Below are positions 15,845 through 22,317 of a stretch of DNA of 32,850 nt, piece by piece. The first letter of the stretch is position 1. Each line of letters opens with the position of its first letter. Under the pieces are notes generated by a model that did not search any database, was not told where the DNA came from, and saw only the letters and a list, made by a program, of their open reading frames with translations. The position numbers and the translations under genes are program-made. The DNA is from Oscillospiraceae bacterium. GTDB taxonomy: Bacteria; Bacillota; Clostridia; Oscillospirales; Oscillospiraceae. Where the stretch lies: the NCBI GenBank assembly GCA_902775105.1, contig CACYLC010000013.1:1-32850 (forward strand). Direction: 5' to 3'.

Positions 15845-16690
15845 TCAGGCCTTGTCGCAGGTCAGCAGCGCCAGTGCGTTGGGCTGCACCACCTTGGCGC
15901 CATAGACGTGAAGCCCCTTGACGGCGTCGGAGAAGTTCTTTTCCAGACGGTAGGCCTCCAGCTCCACCAGCTGCTCGGCAAAGGCGCCGGCGGCGTTGGT
16001 ACCGGCCAGCACCTTATACTTGGCGCCGGCGGTGTTGGGCACGTTGTTGGACAGGTGGATCTGGAAGCCGGCGGCCTCGCCTACCAGACCGCCCTGAAGG
16101 ATGGCCTGATTGTAGCCGGTGCCGTTTCCCACAAAGCGGGGATCCTTCAGCAGCAGGCCGTGATACCAGGGAGGCACCACCACCCAGCGCCCCGGCATGG
16201 GGACGTTGGCCTCGTCCAGCAGGACGCTGAGATCCACCAGATAGTCATAGGCGGTGGCGCTGGTGGGCTTGACAGCCTTGCTGTCATCCGCCAGCACATT
16301 GCCTGCCGCCACGCCGGAGACCAGCAGAGACGCCAGATACTGGTCGATGACGTCGTTCATGCCGTAACTTGCCCGCTGCATGGCGGCGTCCACCAGCTTG
16401 GGGTTGGACTGGGCGTTGTCCACGTCCTTGATCTGGAAATTAAAGTACTTGGCCTTGTCGATGGCCAGATCCTGCATGGTGCTGTCCAGCTCCTCCGGAG
16501 TGGCCAGGTCGGCACCGGTGTAGTCGCTGATGGTGATGGCGCCCACCTGATTGATGTGGACGGTGTCGCCAAAGGCACGGATCTCGCCCTCGTAGTCCCG
16601 GTTCATCAGGTTGGCGTAGACGTGCACCTTGTCCAGATGCTCCAGCAGTCTGGCAGACCAGACCTCCGGAATAAAGTTCGAAAATGCCAT
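15845..16690 (-). CDS. phage major capsid protein (P22-coat-like, unprocessed type)
   Basis: This 281-aa protein lies after a scaffold gene and before the connector genes. The opening FSNFIPEVWSARLLEHLDK, a central FNFQIKDVDNAQSN, RWVVVPPWYHGLLLKD and FQIHLSNNVPN are typical of the P22-coat/Gp5-like capsid proteins common in Firmicutes siphophages. The start follows an AAAGGATG site. No capsid protease gene or cleavable delta-domain is evident, so the head would be built with a separate scaffold and not be proteolytically matured. It has all expected length and no internal stops. Confidence 0.85.
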   Translation of the reverse strand: MAFSNFIPEVWSARLLEHLDKVHVYANLMNRDYEGEIRAFGDTVHINQVGAITISDYTGADLATPEELDSTMQDLAIDKAKYFNFQIKDVDNAQSNPKLVDAAMQRASYGMNDVIDQYLASLLVSGVAAGNVLADDSKAVKPTSATAYDYLVDLSVLLDEANVPMPGRWVVVPPWYHGLLLKDPRFVGNGTGYNQAILQGGLVGEAAGFQIHLSNNVPNTAGAKYKVLAGTNAAGAFAEQLVELEAYRLEKNFSDAVKGLHVYGAKVVQPNALALLTCDKA

Positions 16691-16715
16691 AATGGTTCAT
16701 CCTTTCTCTGTTTGT

Positions 16716-17249
16716 TTAGCGGTGATCCCGCAGCAGCCCGGAGACCTGCTCCCAGTTCCGGTTGATCTCCTTCACACTCATTCCCTTGAGGGCATCTCTC
16801 GTCAGTGCCTCAGGGTTTTCCGGGGCTCTGGGGGCGGCATCGCTCCGCATTCTGCCGGCCACCGCCTGGGACAGGGCGGTCTGGAAAAGGGCAGTAAACT
16901 GCTCGACCCTCCGGGCGGATTCCTCCTCCGTCTCCCCGGTGATCCACGGGGCGAATCCGGCATCGAGTCCCCGCTGCTGGAGCGCCTGGGCCACCGCCAC
17001 CTGCCGCAGCCGGGCGTCGAACTCCTTCTGCTGTCGGGCAAGCCCTGCCCGCTCCTGGGCGAGGCGGCCTTCCAGCTCGGATTCCAGCTCCTGACGCAGT
17101 CGGTCCCCCTCCGCCTGATGCTCCCGTTCCCAGTTGGCCCGGGCGGTGGCCAGTGCCTGGCTCACCTTTTTGTCACAGGCGGACTGATAGTCCCGGTCGC
17201 CGCGCAGCAGCTCGTCAAAATCCGGTTTTTTTACTTCCTGCTCTTCCAT
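16716..17249 (-). CDS. phage capsid scaffold protein (DUF4355-like)
   Basis: This 177-aa, highly charged protein has a long predicted coiled coil in the middle (residues about 35-85; RLRQELESELEGRLAQERAG). It has an N-terminal VKKPDFDELLRGDRDYQSAC and a C-terminal basic/helical end, exactly the layout of DUF4355-type scaffolds found between portal and coat genes. The ATG at 17249 lies 1 bp after the portal stop and has an AAGGAGG site inside the portal gene. A longer frame upstream is only overlap with portal. It is expected to direct coat assembly and leave the shell. Confidence 0.8.
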   Translation of the reverse strand: MEEQEVKKPDFDELLRGDRDYQSACDKKVSQALATARANWEREHQAEGDRLRQELESELEGRLAQERAGLARQQKEFDARLRQVAVAQALQQRGLDAGFAPWITGETEEESARRVEQFTALFQTALSQAVAGRMRSDAAPRAPENPEALTRDALKGMSVKEINRNWEQVSGLLRDHR

Positions 17250-17250
17250 G

Positions 17251-18678
17251 TCATCTGTCCTCCTTCTGACCCGGATCGTTCGTCTCCTCCGCCCGATCCG
17301 TTTCTGTTCTATGGTCACAGCCTTCCGCTGCTGTCCCCTGTTCCTGTTCCTGCAAGCGCAGGTTTCTGACCGCTTCCGCCGGGTCTTTAATAAACCACAG
17401 CTGGCCCAGCAATGTCTGGTCATCCACAATCCCCTTGAGGCTGGTGACCAGCTGCACCCGCTCCGACTCATTGATGGGAAGATTTAAGGTGAACACCACG
17501 TCCACGTCCTCCGCCGAGACCGGGCGCATCTCGCCCTTGACCGTCAGCCAGTGGTTATAGAGGGCGAAGCGCTCCTTCAAGCCCTGCTCCATCTGGCCCA
17601 TCTTGTTCCTCGCCAGCTGATCCATTGCCAGCAGCTTCAGCTTCAATGCCTGCCCGGAGGCGTTGCCGGAAAACCGCTCGTCGGAGAGATCGACGGTCAG
17701 CGTCATCTTGTGCATCTCCCCTACCAGCGCCTCAGCCAGCACCTGTACCCCCGCCTCGTCAAAAGTCTTCTGGATGTACTCCGCCCGGGCGTCCAGCGGC
17801 GCTCCGTCGATAAACCGCTCCCGCAGCAGCTTCTCCTCCTCGCCGGGCGCCAGCGTCATGCCGAAAAAGACCAGAAGCGCGTCCACAAACTTCTTTTTGT
17901 CTGTCAGTCGGCTGGACATCAGCCCGTCATAGGCGTCAATCAGGCTGAGGATCTGCTCAAAGTCTCCCTGCCGCTGGGCATCGTTTTCGTAGGCGATGAC
18001 GGGAACAGAACCGAAGTAGTGATCCACGGCAGGACCCACGGGATGAAACAGCGCCGTTTCCAGATCGCCGCTGCGGTAGTCTCTTCTGGTGCGGTCGGTG
18101 TAGCAGGTGACGGCGTAATACCGCTCGCCGCTGGGCGTCTCCTGCCTGTCCCATATGAGGGCAAAGAGTTTGTTGTGCTCCACCGAGCTGTCGCAGACGA
18201 GAATGCCGTTTCTGGGGTCAACGGGGGCGCTTTTGGGCTTGGGATCGGCGTCATTGGAGGCGTAGCACAGCTCCAGACAGTCCCCCATAATGCCCATCGT
18301 TCTGCCGATCTCCCGGTCCACCCGGCTGATATGCTGCCGGTCGTAGCAGGAGAGCAAGGGCGTCAGATCCACCCTGGGCGCTGCCGTCAACGCGTCTCCT
18401 CCCTCCCGCCATGCACGGGGATTGGCGTCATACTTGACGTCCTGCCCCAGATAGTAGCCCAGGGCAATGTCCACCACATATTTGGCGTAGTTCACCGCCA
18501 CCCGAACCTCATCTGGCTCTCCCACCCGGTGAAAGATGTCGTGGTCGCCCCGGTAATAGCGCATCAGCCGCCCGTAGCGTCCGTTGGCAATCTCCGCCTT
18601 GCGGATGCACCAGCGAAGCACATCCGCCGGCAGTTCCTCCACATCGGGGACTTCCCTTCTGTCCAGATATAAAATCAT
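17251..18678 (-). CDS. phage portal protein (SPP1 gp6-like)
   Basis: This 475-aa portal subunit forms the dodecameric ring through which DNA is packaged. Typical features are the N-terminal helix ELPADVLRWCIRKAEIANGR with YYRGDHDI, VNYAKYVVDIALGYYLGQ, a middle wing/crown region (FEQILSLIDAYDGLMSSRLT), and the C-terminal SGQALKLKLLAMDQLARNKM motif of the SPP1/PBSX portal family. It starts 14 bp after the TerL stop with an AAAGGAAG site. A MuF/gp7-like minor head gene, usual right after SPP1-type portals, is absent here. Confidence 0.9.
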   Translation of the reverse strand: MILYLDRREVPDVEELPADVLRWCIRKAEIANGRYGRLMRYYRGDHDIFHRVGEPDEVRVAVNYAKYVVDIALGYYLGQDVKYDANPRAWREGGDALTAAPRVDLTPLLSCYDRQHISRVDREIGRTMGIMGDCLELCYASNDADPKPKSAPVDPRNGILVCDSSVEHNKLFALIWDRQETPSGERYYAVTCYTDRTRRDYRSGDLETALFHPVGPAVDHYFGSVPVIAYENDAQRQGDFEQILSLIDAYDGLMSSRLTDKKKFVDALLVFFGMTLAPGEEEKLLRERFIDGAPLDARAEYIQKTFDEAGVQVLAEALVGEMHKMTLTVDLSDERFSGNASGQALKLKLLAMDQLARNKMGQMEQGLKERFALYNHWLTVKGEMRPVSAEDVDVVFTLNLPINESERVQLVTSLKGIVDDQTLLGQLWFIKDPAEAVRNLRLQEQEQGTAAEGCDHRTETDRAEETNDPGQKEDR

Positions 18679-18692
18679 CTCGTTCTTCCTTT

Positions 18693-19940
18693 CTAAACAC
18701 CCTTGGGGCGTTTTTTCACTCTCGCCTGGCTGCGCTGCAGGACCGTGCTGACAAAATACCGCACGGCGTCCATACAGTGGTCATTTTCCTTTACCGGTCT
18801 GTCCTGTCCCGTTCCGTCCTCGTCCCAGACGTAGGCCGAAAATTCCGACCGGGTGTGTTTACACTCCCGGGAAAAGAGCAGTCTCTCCTCCTGTAAGAGC
18901 TGTCCCACCCTTCGAATACCGGTGAGCACCTGATTGTCCGCTCCCTGAATGGCGTAGCCCCGCTGCCGCAGCAGGGCAATAAAGCTGGCCGCCGAGGGAT
19001 CCACAATGATGGCCCGAGGCCGCAGGCCGTCCAGAAACCGCTCCAGATCGTCGGCGTATTCCCCGTCCGTCTTTTGCCGCATCTGCTCCCGGCCGGACCA
19101 GTAGTACTCCCTGACGCAGTACCATTTTTTGTCTCTCCCCTGCCGCCAGAGCAGGAATACTGTGGGATTCTGGGTGCCGTAGTCCACAGAGACCCAGCCG
19201 CCGTCCAGCAGCTCAGGCAGTTCCGAGACCATATGTCGCTTGGGGTCGAACATATCGTAAATCTGTCCCTCGGCGGCCACCCACAGGCCCTGCACATACC
19301 GCTGATAGAACACGCCGCTGTACAGCCGCTCGTACCGTCCCCGGATCGCGGGAGACAGGGCAGGGTTGTCCGCCATGGTGAAGTGGAGGTAAAGGAGGTT
19401 CCGCTCCTCCGCTCTCAGCACCCAGTGCTTGTAAAACCAGTGCTCCGGACTCTCCGGATTGCAGTTGAAGAAGAACTTGGAGCCCTCCACACTGCACCTT
19501 GCCAGCGCCTGCTCCACAAAGGACCGGGGCATCAGAGCGACCTCGTCAAAGAGGACGCCTGCCAGCGTCATGCCCTGAATGAGGGCGTAGCTCCCCTCGT
19601 CCTTACCGCCGAAGAGATAAAAGTCGTTCTCCCGTCCCTTCATGCGGATGGTGATGCGGTTCTCGCTTCTTCGCTCCTCAATGCGGCAGATACCCTCCAG
19701 CCACTGGGGCAGCAGACCCGTCACATTCCGCCGCAGACTCTCGATGGTTTTCCCGCACAGGGCGAAGCGCTGCCGGTCAAACCGCTCCATGCTCCACAGT
19801 ACAAAGCCCAGCGCCATACACACCGTCTTGCCCGACCGTACCGAGCCGTCGCAGATAATGCCGTCACAGCTTTTGTACCGCTCCTGTTTCCACCACGTCA
19901 GCGTCAGCTTCTGACGGGGGCTGAATGTCCGATACTGCAT
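18693..19940 (-). CDS. phage terminase large subunit (PBSX family)
   Basis: This 415-aa DNA-packaging motor and nuclease has a Walker A motif GSVRSGKT at residues 32-39, a Walker B GVLFDEVAL near 130, a coupling-type FFNCNPESPEHWFYKHW, and a C-terminal RNase H-like nuclease with Asp residues in SVDYGTQNP, IIVDPSAAS and DHCMDAVRY. All catalytic motifs are intact. The start at 19940 lies inside the end of the TerS gene (77-bp overlap) and has a strong GGAGGAGG site, so it is a real start. An intact motor in an otherwise incomplete prophage is notable. Confidence 0.93.
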   Translation of the reverse strand: MQYRTFSPRQKLTLTWWKQERYKSCDGIICDGSVRSGKTVCMALGFVLWSMERFDRQRFALCGKTIESLRRNVTGLLPQWLEGICRIEERRSENRITIRMKGRENDFYLFGGKDEGSYALIQGMTLAGVLFDEVALMPRSFVEQALARCSVEGSKFFFNCNPESPEHWFYKHWVLRAEERNLLYLHFTMADNPALSPAIRGRYERLYSGVFYQRYVQGLWVAAEGQIYDMFDPKRHMVSELPELLDGGWVSVDYGTQNPTVFLLWRQGRDKKWYCVREYYWSGREQMRQKTDGEYADDLERFLDGLRPRAIIVDPSAASFIALLRQRGYAIQGADNQVLTGIRRVGQLLQEERLLFSRECKHTRSEFSAYVWDEDGTGQDRPVKENDHCMDAVRYFVSTVLQRSQARVKKRPKGV

Positions 19941-20382
19941 CTCCCGTTAGCACCTCCTCCTGCCAGTTTCCAAGGGCTTCAAAGAGATTGTTCGGGTGCG
20001 TCTCCTCCTCCGGCTCCTCCTCCCGATCCCAGACCTCCGGTCTCCGCCGCTTGAGCCACAGACTGATGGCCGTCACGCTGGGACTGACCTCCTTCTCCGT
20101 GGTTACCAGCTTTTCTCCCTTGTCCGTCTGTTCGGTTTTCTCCTCGGTGTACCGATAGCCCATTGCCGCTTTCAAGAGCGCATCCTCCACCTGATAGTCG
20201 GTCATCTCTCCCGTCACAGACAGTGCCTCGTCAAGGACGGGGTACTTCCGCCGCCATAGGGTCAGCCCCAGCGGCTTCAGTCCCATCCTCCTTGCAATCT
20301 CCCGCTCCGGCACGCCGTCTCGCACCCAACCCCGCAGCAGCGTCAGATATGGAGGCGTCTGCCAAAGCTCCCAGTGCTTCAA
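19864..20382 (-). CDS. phage terminase small subunit-like protein
   Basis: This protein has about 172 aa from the TTG at 20382, which follows an AAAGGAGAGG site. An upstream TTG at 20448 lies inside the predicted promoter and is rejected. The N-terminal part carries a helix-turn-helix (LLRGWVRDGVPEREIARRMG) as in small terminases that recognise phage DNA. The middle is the helical KYPVLDEALSVTGEMTDYQV and the C-terminus is acidic. The last 77 bp overlap the large-subunit gene. The phiRv/PBSX-like arrangement TerS-TerL supports the call; family membership was not tested. Confidence 0.75.
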   Translation of the reverse strand: MKHWELWQTPPYLTLLRGWVRDGVPEREIARRMGLKPLGLTLWRRKYPVLDEALSVTGEMTDYQVEDALLKAAMGYRYTEEKTEQTDKGEKLVTTEKEVSPSVTAISLWLKRRRPEVWDREEEPEEETHPNNLFEALGNWQEEVLTGDAVSDIQPPSEADADVVETGAVQKL

Positions 20383-20419
20383 TTCATCCTCTCCTTTCCC
20401 TGTTGCCTGTCTCGATTCT

Positions 20420-20448
20420 AGTACATACGTTCTAGTTCCGAAATGCAA
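20420..20448 (-). promoter_or_regulatory. phage cassette promoter overlapped by a LexA/SOS-box-like palindrome
   Basis: On the minus strand TTGCAT (20443-20448), 17 bp and TGTACT (20420-20425) form a modest promoter. The 14-mer AGAACGTATGTACT (20420-20433) covers the -10. It matches the Firmicutes LexA core GAAC-N4-GTTC except GTAC for GTTC in one half. The TTG start of TerS lies about 40 nt further on. Confidence 0.5.
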
Positions 20449-20506
20449 AATCCCAATTTTCTCTGTCTTTTTCCCCTCTTTTTACGCCACTCTCCCCCAG
20501 TTGCGC

Positions 20507-20546
20507 AAAAAGCGGCCTCCCCGAGTTCTGCCGGAGATGCCGCTTT
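20507..20546 (-). terminator. hairpin with minus-strand U-tract between phage cassette and bioY
   Basis: Stem GCGGC/GCCGC extended by CTCC/GGAG and AAA/TTT. Minus-strand transcripts would end in GCCGCTTTTT; the plus side reads only TTTAATT. No minus-strand gene lies upstream, so it would stop antisense transcription from bioY or is a leftover of a removed gene. Confidence 0.55.
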
Positions 20547-20548
20547 AA

Positions 20549-20579
20549 TTGTAAACTCACAGGATTATTGGGTTGACAA
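20549..20579 (+). promoter_or_regulatory. BirA-type biotin operator of bioY
   Basis: TTGTAAAC, 15 bp, GTTGACAA forms an interrupted palindrome with one mismatch to the known BirA box (TTGTAAAC-N15-GTTTACAA). Its right half overlaps the -35 of the bioY promoter, so binding of biotinylated BirA would block transcription. Confidence 0.75.
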
Positions 20580-20601
20580 TAGGCCGTTACTGTGCTATAT
20601 T
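20573..20601 (+). promoter_or_regulatory. promoter of bioY
   Basis: A consensus TTGACA (20573-20578), a 17-bp spacer and TATATT (20596-20601) precede the ATG at 20636. Confidence 0.85.
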
Positions 20602-20635
20602 TTCTGAGACAAATATTGAGACGGAGGTTTTTTCC

Positions 20636-21202
20636 ATGAGTAACGAAACAACCGGAGCGGCAAAGCGCTCCCCGCGTGTCCTCGATCTGGTGCTGATCGC
20701 CCTGTTTGCGGCGCTGACAGCCATCTGTTCCTGGATCTCCATTCCCACCAGCATTCCCTTCACCCTCCAGACTTTTGCGGTGTTTGTAGCAGTGGGTCTG
20801 CTGGGCGGCAAGCGTGGCACCCTGGCTGTGCTGGTCTACATCCTGCTGGGTGCGGTAGGACTGCCTGTCTTTGGCGGCTTTTCCGGCGGCATCGGCATCC
20901 TGCTGGGCAGCACCGGCGGCTACATCATCGGCTTTCTCGGCTCTGCCCTCATCATGTGGGGCATGGAAAAGCTGTGGGGCAGCAAGGCATGGGTTCAGAT
21001 TGTCTCCATGCTGGCGGGACTGCTGGTCTGCTACGCCTTCGGAACGGCATGGTTTACTGTGGTCTACACCAGCGCCAACGGAGCCGTCACCCTGCTGACC
21101 GTGCTGGGCTGGTGCGTTTTCCCCTTCATCCCCTTTGATCTCCTGAAGATCGCTCTGGCCTTTGTCATCACCAATCGCCTCCGCCGCTATGTGCCCCAAT
21201 AA
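20636..21202 (+). CDS. bioY: biotin transporter BioY (ECF S component)
   Basis: This 188-aa membrane protein is the substrate-binding S component of the biotin energy-coupling-factor transporter. It has about six transmembrane helices. BioY signature stretches are FAALTAICSWISIP, FTLQTFAVFVAVGLLGGKRG and LGAVGLPVFGGFSGGIG with the GGYIIGF motif after it. The ATG at 20636 with a GGAGG site is chosen over the frame-open upstream region, which holds the promoter. No EcfA/EcfT genes are nearby, so it would use a shared energising module. A BirA-type operator indicates repression by biotin. It overlaps the following DUF1284 gene by 14 bp. Confidence 0.95.
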   Translation: MSNETTGAAKRSPRVLDLVLIALFAALTAICSWISIPTSIPFTLQTFAVFVAVGLLGGKRGTLAVLVYILLGAVGLPVFGGFSGGIGILLGSTGGYIIGFLGSALIMWGMEKLWGSKAWVQIVSMLAGLLVCYAFGTAWFTVVYTSANGAVTLLTVLGWCVFPFIPFDLLKIALAFVITNRLRRYVPQ

Positions 21203-21602
21203 CGAGCGCATTCCCATCCGTCCCCACCACGGCATGTGTCTTGCTTACTATGTGGGTCAGGGGTACAGCGAAGGTTTCAATTCTCACATGGGGCAGATGT
21301 TGGAGGTATTTCTCCAAAATCCCGCCGTCCGCTTGACAGTGGACACAGACGAGATCTGTTCCGCCTGTCCCAATAATCAGGATGGCTGCTGCGTCACTTT
21401 GGACAAGGTAGCACAGTACGACAATGCAGTTCTCGCCGCCTGCGGATTGGCTGAGGGGACAGAGCTGCCCTTCCTGGACTTCGCCCAACAGGTGCAGACG
21501 CACATCCTCTCTGCAAAACGGCGGGAGACGATCTGCGGCGACTGCCAGTGGACAACTCTCTGCCAGGGCCCCGGACGGTGGGCAAACCCGTTTACACGCT
21601 AA
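21189..21602 (+). CDS. DUF1284 family cysteine-rich protein
   Basis: This 137-aa soluble protein has the DUF1284 start IPIRPHHGMCLAYYVGQGYS and several cysteine clusters: CSACPNNQDGCC at mid-protein and CGDCQWTTLC near the C-terminus, suggesting iron-sulfur or other metal binding (inference). The function of the family is unknown to me. The ATG at 21189 lies inside the end of bioY (14-bp overlap), so it is probably in the same transcript and under the same biotin control; an upstream in-frame TTG (21162) is less likely. A strong terminator overlaps its stop codon. Confidence 0.85.
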   Translation: MCPNNERIPIRPHHGMCLAYYVGQGYSEGFNSHMGQMLEVFLQNPAVRLTVDTDEICSACPNNQDGCCVTLDKVAQYDNAVLAACGLAEGTELPFLDFAQQVQTHILSAKRRETICGDCQWTTLCQGPGRWANPFTR

Positions 21603-21644
21603 AACTGTCCCGAAGGAATGACATCCTTCGGGACAGTTTCGTTT
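21602..21644 (+). terminator. bidirectional terminator after the bioY operon
   Basis: A 16-bp perfect stem (AAACTGTCCCGAAGGA with TCCTTCGGGACAGTTT, 6-nt loop) followed by CGTTT on plus and by TTTTAGCG on minus. It would serve the plus-strand operon and the convergent 41-aa gene. Confidence 0.85.
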
Positions 21645-21654
21645 CAAACAGGAT

Positions 21655-21780
21655 TCAGGCAGCATCCTCCATCAGCTCCATCCGAGCCTCAGATACCGTG
21701 TCGGCAGAAAAGAGGAACCGCCCCTCCTCGGAATAGACCTCCACATGGCCTCTCACAAACCGAAATTCTACCTCCATCAT
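21655..21780 (-). CDS. 41-aa hypothetical microprotein
   Basis: This small protein starts MMEVEFRFVRGHVEVYSEEG and ends RMELMEDAA. It shows a beta-strand pattern followed by a helix, and no membrane segment. The start at 21780 has an AAAGAGGTG site; the frame stays open to 21888 but the upstream part covers a TATAAT box (21836-21841 on the complement). It has its own transcription unit between two terminators, which argues for a real gene. I do not recognise a named family; a small regulatory or adaptor protein is possible but unsupported. Confidence 0.6.
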   Translation of the reverse strand: MMEVEFRFVRGHVEVYSEEGRFLFSADTVSEARMELMEDAA

Positions 21781-21885
21781 CCGGAACACCTCTTTCTCAT
21801 ACGATCGACATCGTCCGCTGTCTTTTGATGTTCCTATTATAGGATATGCAAAGTCCCATAAACGGTACTTTTCTTCAAAAGGGCG

Positions 21886-21920
21886 CAAAAAAAAGCTGCC
21901 GAATGACTCGACAGCTTTTC
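21886..21920 (-). terminator. secG terminator
   Basis: Minus strand: AAAGCTGTCGA, loop, TCGGCAGCTTT with one G-T pair, followed by eight Ts. It lies 18 bp after the secG stop. Confidence 0.85.
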
Positions 21921-21937
21921 ATCTCTTCGTTTTGTGC

Positions 21938-22180
21938 TTACAGCAGATTGAGCACCAGTACAGCCAGCATAAACACAAAGCCCACCCACTTGGTCAGACG
22001 AGCCAGCCGGGCGTCTGCGCTGCTGCTCTTATTCTTGCCCAGATAGGTATCGAAGCTGCCGCCAAAGGCGCCGGAGAGGCCATTGCTCTTGCCGGACTGA
22101 AGCAGCACAACAGCGATCAGGAACATGCAGGCGATCACTACAATAATAGAGAGAACGATCTGAGGGGCAGACATTTTCAT
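21938..22180 (-). CDS. secG: preprotein translocase subunit SecG
   Basis: This 80-aa membrane protein is a component of the SecYEG channel. It has two transmembrane helices (about 8-27 and 62-80) separated by the Gly/Ser-rich SecG loop with LLQSGKSNGLSGAFGG, which is the family signature. The Firmicutes length fits. The ATG at 22180 is very close to the AAAGGA site and the third codon is also ATG (22174), better spaced; either start is possible. It is monocistronic, with its own TTGCAA-17-TAAAAT promoter and a terminator. Confidence 0.92.
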   Translation of the reverse strand: MKMSAPQIVLSIIVVIACMFLIAVVLLQSGKSNGLSGAFGGSFDTYLGKNKSSSADARLARLTKWVGFVFMLAVLVLNLL

Positions 22181-22232
22181 TCATCCTTTCAAACATCTCC
22201 GCAAAGCGAAGATGACAATTTCGCAGGAATTT

Positions 22233-22261
22233 ATTTTAACATAGCAATAGGGGAATTGCAA
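22233..22261 (-). promoter_or_regulatory. promoter of secG
   Basis: On the minus strand TTGCAA (22256-22261), a 17-bp spacer and TAAAAT (22233-22238) lie about 53 bp upstream of the secG ATG. Confidence 0.65.
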
Positions 22262-22292
22262 GAGCTTTTTTCAGAAAATCCAACATTTTACG

Positions 22293-22317
22293 AAAAAAGA
22301 GTGGGTCTCAACCCTCT
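22293..22317 (-). terminator. probable terminator overlapping the aroD stop codon
   Basis: Minus strand AGAGGGT-TGAG-ACCC-AC-TCT followed by six Ts. The stem has a 2-nt bulge and the TGA stop of aroD sits in its loop, so it is a compact, imperfect terminator. Confidence 0.5.

Larger units (their letters stand above)
11105..20433 (-). mobile_element. phage head-tail morphogenesis cassette (prophage remnant or domesticated particle locus)
   Basis: Thirteen co-directional genes in siphovirus order (TerS, TerL, portal, scaffold, coat, two connectors, tail completion, tail tube, G, T, tape measure, distal tail) occupy about 9.3 kb between a P-type ATPase gene and bioY. All frames are open and nearly all have ribosome sites and tight spacing, so there is no sign of decay inside. 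Nothing resembling integrase, excisionase, repressor, replication, holin, endolysin, capsid protease, baseplate hub or receptor-binding protein is present. No obvious att repeat was found by eye at the flanks. Base composition looks like that of the neighbouring chromosome. Confidence 0.85.

Noticed and set aside
20383..20448. Longer TerS starting at TTG 20448
   Set aside because: That TTG is part of the predicted -35 element and has no ribosome site, while TTG 20382 follows AAAGGAGAGG.
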